From Tectiglobus sp965224045 (lineage in GTDB: Bacteria > Pseudomonadota > Alphaproteobacteria > Rhizobiales > Hyphomicrobiaceae): a stretch of DNA of 64,000 nucleotides. Location of the stretch: NCBI GenBank assembly GCA_965224045.1, contig CBDCYD010000004.1, positions 62,001 through 126,000 on the forward strand. The letters run 5' to 3'. The notes under the pieces are model-generated. The model saw only the letters and a list, made by a program, of their open reading frames with translations, searched no databases and was not told the origin of the DNA. Shown one piece after another: positions 58,779 through 64,000 of this stretch. The position numbers and the translations under genes were made by a program. The number at the start of each line of letters is the position of its first letter. Positions within the stretch are counted from its first letter, which is position 1.

Positions 58779-60116
58779 TCATACGCCTTGCGAATAGCTG
58801 TTGGCATCAGCTGCAAGGTAGGCATCGAAGCACGAGCAGATCGAGCGCACGAATGGCCGGCCGCGCTCGGTCACGTGAAAGCCCTCCGGTGTTGCCGCAA
58901 AGAGGCCGTCGCTGTCCGTCCTAGCGAGGCTTTCCGCTTCGGCAATCAATGGTTTCGCGCTGGCACGGTGGCGGCGCAGCAATTCGCTTCGTGAGACGTG
59001 CAAGTTGGACATCAGCGTGTTGATCAAGTATCCGCGTGCACGATCGTCGTCGGTGAGGGTAACACCGCGGGCGGTGGCAAGGCGGCCTTCGCGAATGCGG
59101 CGTTGGTATTCGCCGGCGGGCACGGAGTTTTGCACGTAACCCTTAGGCAGGCGGCCAATTGCTGATGCGCCGAAGGCGAGCAACGTTTCCGCTGTATCGC
59201 TGGTGTAGCCCTGGAAGTTGCGTTGCACCGGTCGGCAGGCCAGGGAATCGTTCGGTTTTGCAAAGTGGTCGAGACCGATGCGCACGTATCCGGCGTCGGT
59301 CAAGAGCGCGGCCGCAAGGTCGGCCTGTGCGAAACGTTCGGCGGAAACGGGTAGCGTGCCTTCGTCGATCAGTCTTTGGTGTGGCAGGCGAGCCGGCAGG
59401 TGCGCATAGCCGAAGAGCGCGATGCGGTCGGGATCGAGTTCGATGACCCGGGCAATTGTCCCGGCAACGCTGTTGCCGGTTTGGTGCGGCAGACCGTAGA
59501 CGAGATCGATGTTGATCGAACGCATGCCGGCCTCTCTGCAAGCGGTGACGGCGGCAGCCGTCTGCTCGTAGGTCTGATGGCGATTGATTGCGGTTTGGAC
59601 GCGCGGATCGAAATCCTGAACTCCGAACGAGACCCGCGTTACGCCGATATTGGCAAACGCCGTAATGCGCGCCTGATCGATGTAGCGCGGGTCGATTTCG
59701 ATTGCGATCTCGGCGTCGGTTGCGATGTCGTAACTGGTGTGCAGGGCCGCCGAGATGCGTTCAATATCGGATGGCGCAAGAATACTCGGGGAGCCGCCAC
59801 CGAAGTGGATATGACTGACGGCCAGGCGTTCGCGTAATTTGCTTGCAACGAGTGCGATTTCAGCGAGAAGTGTGTCGACATAATTGTGCACGGGATCGTA
59901 GCGCGCGACCATTTTGGTGTTGCAGCCGCAGTACCAGCACAAGGAGTCGCAGAACGGGATGTGCAGGTAGAGTGAGACGGGCCGCGCGGCATCGATGCCC
60001 GAAAGCCAGCGTGCGTAGGTCGTATCATCGACATCGGGTCGAAAGTGCGGTGCCGTGGGATAACTCGTATAGCGCGGGACGGCACCCGCGAACTTGCTGA
60101 CGAGTGCCGGTTGCAT
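58779..60116 (-). CDS. hemN: oxygen-independent coproporphyrinogen III oxidase
   Basis: A 445-residue radical SAM enzyme for heme synthesis under low oxygen. It converts coproporphyrinogen III to protoporphyrinogen IX. The cluster motif is SLYLHIPFCDSLCWYCGCNTK-like (CxxxCxxC followed by G-C), with HFGGGSPSIL, GVQDFDPRVQTAINRHQ and the HemN C-terminal domain. The true start is the ATG at 60116. A 14-base FNR/FixK-type box lies 65 bases upstream of it, fitting oxygen control. Confidence 0.92.
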   Translation of the reverse strand: MQPALVSKFAGAVPRYTSYPTAPHFRPDVDDTTYARWLSGIDAARPVSLYLHIPFCDSLCWYCGCNTKMVARYDPVHNYVDTLLAEIALVASKLRERLAVSHIHFGGGSPSILAPSDIERISAALHTSYDIATDAEIAIEIDPRYIDQARITAFANIGVTRVSFGVQDFDPRVQTAINRHQTYEQTAAAVTACREAGMRSINIDLVYGLPHQTGNSVAGTIARVIELDPDRIALFGYAHLPARLPHQRLIDEGTLPVSAERFAQADLAAALLTDAGYVRIGLDHFAKPNDSLACRPVQRNFQGYTSDTAETLLAFGASAIGRLPKGYVQNSVPAGEYQRRIREGRLATARGVTLTDDDRARGYLINTLMSNLHVSRSELLRRHRASAKPLIAEAESLARTDSDGLFAATPEGFHVTERGRPFVRSICSCFDAYLAADANSYSQGV

Positions 60117-60180
60117 GCACCTGGTCTCCGCGCTCGGTTGGTTAGCGCACCAGCAACACATCAGGTGCCATGGTGGGGCA

Positions 60181-60194
60181 TTGACCAAGATCAA
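60181..60194 (-). promoter_or_regulatory. FNR/FixK-type box upstream of hemN
   Basis: On the minus strand TTGATCTTGGTCAA, matching the anaerobox TTGAT-N4-ATCAA except for one base in the right arm. It is 65-78 bases before hemN. The match in sequence and in target gene (hemN is a common FNR/FixK target) makes a regulatory role likely. Confidence 0.75.
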
Positions 60195-60250
60195 TTGGCT
60201 GCAATGACGGTGTGCTCGGCCGCGACGATGGGATAGCGCGTGAGGTGCGG

Positions 60251-60757
60251 TCAATCGCGGTGGTGCCACTTGCGCCAGCGACGCCAATGCCGGCGGCGCC
60301 ACTCGACGAATTTTTGTCGTTCCTCGAATGTCATTTTCTCGGCGATCATCGGCAGGATCTGGCTTCGCGCCTGATGCAGGCGGGTGCGTGCTTCATTGAG
60401 GCGGCGATTGGCTGCGGCAAACCGCTCGCCGTCAAACGGTTCGCCGGCCATTGCGTCTGCGGCGCTTGCACGCGCTGCTCTCAGGTCACCACGCAGGCGC
60501 TGAAGCTCCGGACGTTGCCGTTTGAACAATTCCAGGAACACGGCGCGGCGGTCCGGATCGAGGCGGCGCAGGAAGAATGCAAAGTGGCGCGGTGCGCCGG
60601 CCTCGCGATAGACCTTCGAGGAGCGAAAGTGCCAGATCGCGCCGACGGCGGCGCCAAGTACGACCAGATTAAGCGCCAGCGACAGGAAAAAGCTGATCCA
60701 CAGCCACCGTGGTGCGCGTCGTACTTCTTTTGCCCGCACGTCATTCACCTCGCTCAT
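60251..60757 (-). CDS. CpxP-like periplasmic protein (heavy-metal-sensor type)
   Basis: A 168-residue membrane-anchored protein: one segment (WLWISFFLSLALNLVVLGAAVGAIW) and a periplasmic all-helical domain with many Arg/Glu (RLDPDRRAVFLELFKRQRPELQRLRGDL, ARTRLHQARSQILPMIAEKMTFEERQKFVEWRRR). The pattern fits the Spy/CpxP and periplasmic-heavy-metal-sensor family. Its start overlaps the end of the anti-sigma-like gene by 4 bases, suggesting joint regulation of an envelope stress response. Metal binding is not shown here. Confidence 0.8.
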   Translation of the reverse strand: MSEVNDVRAKEVRRAPRWLWISFFLSLALNLVVLGAAVGAIWHFRSSKVYREAGAPRHFAFFLRRLDPDRRAVFLELFKRQRPELQRLRGDLRAARASAADAMAGEPFDGERFAAANRRLNEARTRLHQARSQILPMIAEKMTFEERQKFVEWRRRHWRRWRKWHHRD

Positions 60758-61323
60758 AGGAAGTCCTCTTCAAGCGGTGCAAACACATCGTCTGGCGACG
60801 ATGACAGTTCGCCATTGCCGACCAGCGCCGCGAGTTCGGTAACCCCTTCGGTTGCCTGTTCGAGATAGCCGTTGGCGCCGAGCGCGATACCGAGCACGAG
60901 CGAGGCGGCCATTGCCGCGACCGCCATCCAGGGGGGCATCGACCGTGGTTCGTTCTGGTCGCGTGGCGTGCGATCGCGGCGGCGTCCACCGGGAAAGGCG
61001 ACGACCTGGCCAGTCGTGGGGCCAGTCATGTGGCCAGTCGTGGGGGCGGGTGTTGCCGTGGCGCCGGCGTCTTCTGCAATGCGTGCCATGAGCCGATCGG
61101 TGAGGACACGCGTGGTGTCGGGTGCTGCGGTGTCGGCGGCATCGAGCAGGGTGTCGAACGCGCGCGCCTGCTCGACGAGATGCCGTGCCTCCGGATCCTC
61201 GGCGAGGAATGCTTCGAGGCGCTTGCGGTCGGCCGCCGGCCATCGCTCCTGGTCGCCGCCGTAGGCCGACACGACACAGGTCAGCCGATCGATCAGATTC
61301 TGGCGGTCACGAAACTGGTCCAT
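60754..61323 (-). CDS. anti-sigma factor-like membrane protein
   Basis: A 189-residue protein directly downstream of the sigma factor gene. N-terminal part (RQNLIDRLTCVVSAYGGDQERWPAADRKRLEAFLAEDPEARHLVE) is the soluble domain usual in anti-sigma proteins, and one membrane segment (WMAVAAMAASLVLGIALGANG) sits near residue 140; the C-terminus is periplasmic. Chosen start ATG 61323 behind GAGGAC; a GTG at 61368 overlapping the sigma stop is an alternative. The zinc-binding HxxxCxxC of ZAS proteins is absent. Anti-sigma function is inferred from position and layout. Confidence 0.75.
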   Translation of the reverse strand: MDQFRDRQNLIDRLTCVVSAYGGDQERWPAADRKRLEAFLAEDPEARHLVEQARAFDTLLDAADTAAPDTTRVLTDRLMARIAEDAGATATPAPTTGHMTGPTTGQVVAFPGGRRRDRTPRDQNEPRSMPPWMAVAAMAASLVLGIALGANGYLEQATEGVTELAALVGNGELSSSPDDVFAPLEEDFL

Positions 61324-61360
61324 GGTTTTGTCCTCGTTCAGCCCCTTTTTTGCCGTTGCC

Positions 61361-61978
61361 TTAGTCACTCAGCAATTCGCGCCATTCATCCTGAAGCGCT
61401 GCTCGGAGTGCGCGACGCGCTCGTGCGAGCAACGATTCCAGAGCATCCTCCGAAACGCCGAGGGCGCCGGCGACCTCGCGCTGGCTCATGCCCTCGAAAT
61501 GAAACAATGTCAGTGCCACGCGCTGGCGGTCGGGTAGCGCCGAGATTGCGGCGTCGACGCGATGGGCACGGTCGATGTCGTCGAGCGCGGACAGCTGAGT
61601 CGCTGGACTGTCCTGATCCGGAACCTGGTCTGTGACGTCGAGGCGGCGACCGGCCCTGAGCCGGTCGATGGCAAGGTTGGTCGCCACCCGCCTGAGCCAT
61701 GGGCCGACGCCGCCGGCTCCGATATCCAATTCTCCTGCCGCGCGCCACAACCTCAATAATGCCTCCTGCGTAACGTCTTCCGCCTCGGTAGCATCGCGCA
61801 GAATGCGACCTGCAACGCGATTGAGGGTTGCGATATGGCGTTCGACCAGAATGCGAAACGCCGAGGCCTCGCCGGCCCCGGCACGCTCCAGCAATTCCGC
61901 TTCGTCTTCGCCCATCACGTGTGCCGCTTGATGGTGGAGGGCATAGGCGCCGCTCCCGACTGTGTTCGGCTTCGCCAT
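61361..61978 (-). CDS. ECF-type RNA polymerase sigma factor
   Basis: A 205-residue sigma-70 family factor with sigma2 (AFRILVERHIATLNRVAGRILRDATEAEDVTQEALLRLWRAA, then GVGPWLRRVATNLAIDRLR) and sigma4 (AISALPDRQRVALTLFHFEGMSQREVAGALGVSEDALESLLARARRALR) domains. Region 3 is missing, as in ECF factors. Start chosen at 61978; an internal ATG at 61915 is possible. It lies between the EF-hand gene and the anti-sigma-like gene on one strand, giving a sigma/anti-sigma module. Confidence 0.87.
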   Translation of the reverse strand: MAKPNTVGSGAYALHHQAAHVMGEDEAELLERAGAGEASAFRILVERHIATLNRVAGRILRDATEAEDVTQEALLRLWRAAGELDIGAGGVGPWLRRVATNLAIDRLRAGRRLDVTDQVPDQDSPATQLSALDDIDRAHRVDAAISALPDRQRVALTLFHFEGMSQREVAGALGVSEDALESLLARARRALRAALQDEWRELLSD

Positions 61979-62054
61979 CGTCTCAACGGTGCAGTTCAAG
62001 ACATCTACCGATACAGCCGGGCTGATAAATCCGGCTGTACCTTGGCAATTTGCG

Positions 62055-63122
62055 CTAGAGGCGGCGTTGCTGGTTTTCCGGCTCGGACGGCTCAGCGTTG
62101 CGCGGGCTGTCGTCATCGCCGCCTCCGCGGTGATGACGCCAGCCGTGGCGGCGTCCGCGCCGGTCACCTTCAATGTCGCCACGATGATGCCGGCCGCGCC
62201 AGCCATCGTGGTAGTCGCCACGATGCCAGCCATGGCCACGCTTCCAGCCGCGTCCACGACGCATCGGCATTTCATCGCGCGAAAGCTGATTGTCGCCGTT
62301 GAAGTCAAGTCTGGCGAAGCGCTCGTCGCGAAACTTTGTGAACTGGTCCCGGGTGAGCTTTCCGTCCTTGGCGCCGAAGCGATGCATAAAGCGACGAAGG
62401 CGATAGTCGGCTATCTCCTGGCGTAAGGCATCGATGTCGGTCTTGTCGACGGCACCATCCTGGTTGCGGTCCCAGCGTGCAAACCGCTTGGCAGCGGCTG
62501 CCTGCGCTTCTTCGAGCGAGATCGTGTTGTCGCCGTTGGCGTCAGCGTCACGCAGGATGTGCATGAAACGTCGCCCGCGCCGGCCGTGGCCGCGACGGCC
62601 AACCCAGCCTTTGCCGCTCAGGATTTCGCGACCGCGCATCATCGGCGGCAGGTCCGCATCGGTGATGCGGCCGTCACTGTCGAGGTCAAAGCGTGCGAAC
62701 ATTTCGCCGACGCGGCCTTCGAACTCGGCAGCGGTCACCTTGCCGTCCCGGTCCGTGTCGAAGCGACGCATCATGCGCTGAGCGAAGCGTTGGCGACGGC
62801 GTTGCCAGCGTCGGCCCCGTCGCTCCATGCGCCTTTCGATGAGCTTGCGGGCTTCATCGGTGTCGACGACGCCGTCGCCGTTGGCATCCATGCGTGCGAA
62901 CCGGGTCCTGGTGCGCGCGTCAAAGTCTTCCTTGGTCACGGGGCCACGCCGCCACCAGCCGCGTCGCTTGCCGCGAAATTCATCCATCCCGTGATGATAG
63001 CCGCCGCGGTCGTGGACCTCATGAACGTAGCCCCGTTTCATGTAACCTTGGGCCGCCACCGCCGTTGCCCCGGCTCCGGCTACGAGAAGGCCGGTGACGA
63101 TCCAGAACTTCTTGCTTGGCAT
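62055..63122 (-). CDS. periplasmic multi-EF-hand calcium-binding protein
   Basis: A 355-residue protein starting at ATG 63122 with a signal peptide (VTGLLVAGAGATAVAAQ). At least six EF-hand loops: DANGDGVVDTDE, DTDRDGKVTAAE, DLDSDGRITDAD, DANGDNTISLEE, DRNQDGAVDKTD and DFNGDNQLSRDE, plus a degenerate one (GAKDGKLTRD). Spacers are rich in Arg, Trp, His and Gly, and the last 70 residues are a His/Arg/Gly tail. It should bind several Ca2+ outside the cytoplasm. Placed just before the sigma factor gene, it may be a sensor or target of that module. Downstream of glnE by 95 bases. Confidence 0.83.
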   Translation of the reverse strand: MPSKKFWIVTGLLVAGAGATAVAAQGYMKRGYVHEVHDRGGYHHGMDEFRGKRRGWWRRGPVTKEDFDARTRTRFARMDANGDGVVDTDEARKLIERRMERRGRRWQRRRQRFAQRMMRRFDTDRDGKVTAAEFEGRVGEMFARFDLDSDGRITDADLPPMMRGREILSGKGWVGRRGHGRRGRRFMHILRDADANGDNTISLEEAQAAAAKRFARWDRNQDGAVDKTDIDALRQEIADYRLRRFMHRFGAKDGKLTRDQFTKFRDERFARLDFNGDNQLSRDEMPMRRGRGWKRGHGWHRGDYHDGWRGRHHRGDIEGDRRGRRHGWRHHRGGGDDDSPRNAEPSEPENQQRRL

Positions 63123-63217
63123 GAAAATCTCCTCATCGATCGCGGGCAGTTTTGCCCGCTCTATCAGGACAACGGTCGGCAGCGGGCGAACCCGTCGCCG
63201 GAAGATCGATAAACACG

Positions 63218-64000
63218 TCAATTTACGATTTTTTCGAAGATCGCCGCGGTCTTGCCCATTGCGTGGCGCAATCGTGCCTCGAGTTGGTCGAACGTCGGCT
63301 CGTTACCAACCTTCGCCAGCAACGCCTTGAGCCCATCCGGCGCACTCTCTGGATCAAACGGCCCCTCCGAACAGAGCCGCGTCACCTGTCCGAGCGCCTG
63401 AAGAAGAGCGAGGGTGTCGAGCAGGCTCGCCGCATCGCCGGCATTCAAAAGATCTGCATCGCGCAGGTTGCGGATGGCGGTCTCGGTGCACTGATCAAGG
63501 ACGGCGGGGTGCTCGGCGGCGTGGATCAGTTGCAGGAACTGGCAAACGAATTCAATGTCGACGAGGCCGCCGCGGAACTGCTTCATGTCCCAGATGTTGT
63601 CGGTGCCCTTTTCGGCCTCGATGCGCGCGCGCATGTCGCGCACGTCCGACGAGATCTTGGCGTGGTCGCGCGGCGCGACAAGGACGGCTTGGATGGCATC
63701 CTCGATCTTGGCGCGAAGGCTGGGCGGACCGGATATCACCCGGGCCCGGGTCAGCGCCATGTGTTCCCAGGTCCACGCCTGATCTTTTTGGTAGCTGACA
63801 AAACTCGATATCTGCGTTGCCACCGGGCCCTTCTGGCCCGAGGGCCTGAGCCGCATGTCAACCTCGTAGAGGAGCCCTTCGGCCGTCGGCGCCGACAATG
63901 CGCTGATCAGTCTTTGCGTGAGGCGGGCGTAGTATTGACTGACGGCCAGAGGGCGAGCGCCGTCCGAGCCGGTTGCCTCGGGATCAAAGTCATAGACAGT
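63218..64000 (-). CDS. glnE: glutamine synthetase adenylyltransferase/adenylyl-removing enzyme (3' part)
   Basis: The C-terminal 260 codons of GlnE, cut off by the window edge; the open frame continues to 64000. Visible: YDFDPEATGSDGARPLAVSQ, LYEVDMRLRPSGQKGPVAT, TWEHMALTRARVISG, NIWDMKQFRGGLVDIEFVCQFLQL, then helical C-terminus. This is the second nucleotidyltransferase domain (adenylylation half) and its tail. GlnE controls glutamine synthetase by adding or removing AMP in response to nitrogen. The EF-hand gene follows after 95 bases. Confidence 0.92.
   Translation of the reverse strand, partial: TVYDFDPEATGSDGARPLAVSQYYARLTQRLISALSAPTAEGLLYEVDMRLRPSGQKGPVATQISSFVSYQKDQAWTWEHMALTRARVISGPPSLRAKIEDAIQAVLVAPRDHAKISSDVRDMRARIEAEKGTDNIWDMKQFRGGLVDIEFVCQFLQLIHAAEHPAVLDQCTETAIRNLRDADLLNAGDAASLLDTLALLQALGQVTRLCSEGPFDPESAPDGLKALLAKVGNEPTFDQLEARLRHAMGKTAAIFEKIVN

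Overview
The window is high-GC DNA from an alphaproteobacterium, most likely of the Hyphomicrobiales. This rests on gene content (AtuA, OtnK/OtnC, DUF3299, a DUF2796 zinc operon, a SpeD/SpeE pair, HemN behind an FNR/FixK-type box, GlnE with an ECF-type sigma module) and on codon use, not on a marker gene. No rRNA, tRNA or CRISPR array was seen. The only mobile-element trace is a decayed IS30-type transposase.

Layout. 1-0.7 kb is AT-richer and nearly gene-free. 0.7-19 kb is a catabolic region: a DUF3152 zincin, a GntR/FCD regulator with a palindromic operator and a phytanoyl-CoA-dioxygenase-like enzyme, a split AtuA pair, a ThDP enzyme, an acyl-CoA dehydrogenase, an LDH2-RraA-carboxymuconolactone-decarboxylase operon, and a minus-strand operon of thiolase, Zn-ribbon/OB protein, OtnK, OtnC, SDR and lipoprotein. 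19-22.6 kb is a zinc regulon: a Zur repressor, two Zur-box-like palindromes, a DUF2796 His-rich periplasmic protein, an ABC ATPase and an FtsX-type permease, with a divergent MerC-like membrane protein.

23.3-28.1 kb holds the most interesting locus. Two reading frames that look like separate small ORFs join through one in-frame TGA into a 172-residue UGSC-family selenoprotein. The TGA is followed, 11 nt later, by an 8-bp hairpin of bacterial SECIS type. Downstream lie two paralogous proteins of unknown function. Divergently encoded are a thioredoxin-reductase-like flavoprotein with a CAWC motif and a luciferase-like oxidoreductase.

28.5-41 kb holds an extremely basic secreted repeat protein, a DMT exporter, a second catabolic module (ThDP enzyme, D-2-hydroxyacid dehydrogenase, carboxymuconolactone decarboxylase, lactonase-like MBL protein, 3-hydroxyisobutyrate-dehydrogenase-like enzyme), a hairpin-rich MITE-like element, LysE, a CelD/FemAB-like acetyltransferase and a cysteine-rich secreted protein. 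41-49 kb carries fdhD, an ApbC/Mrp carrier fused to DUF971, spermidine synthesis (speD, speE) and AsmA. 49-60 kb holds a nucleoside transporter, an AidB-like acyl-CoA dehydrogenase, a HAD hydrolase, a nuclease, a redoxin, a cyclase, a second zincin and hemN. 60-64 kb is glnE followed by a multi-EF-hand periplasmic protein, sigma factor, anti-sigma-like protein and a CpxP-like protein, all on the minus strand.

Two copies of a ~128-bp dispersed palindromic repeat (22.64 and 45.87 kb) each start inside the stop codon of the upstream gene, and their central hairpin loop is flipped relative to the flanks.
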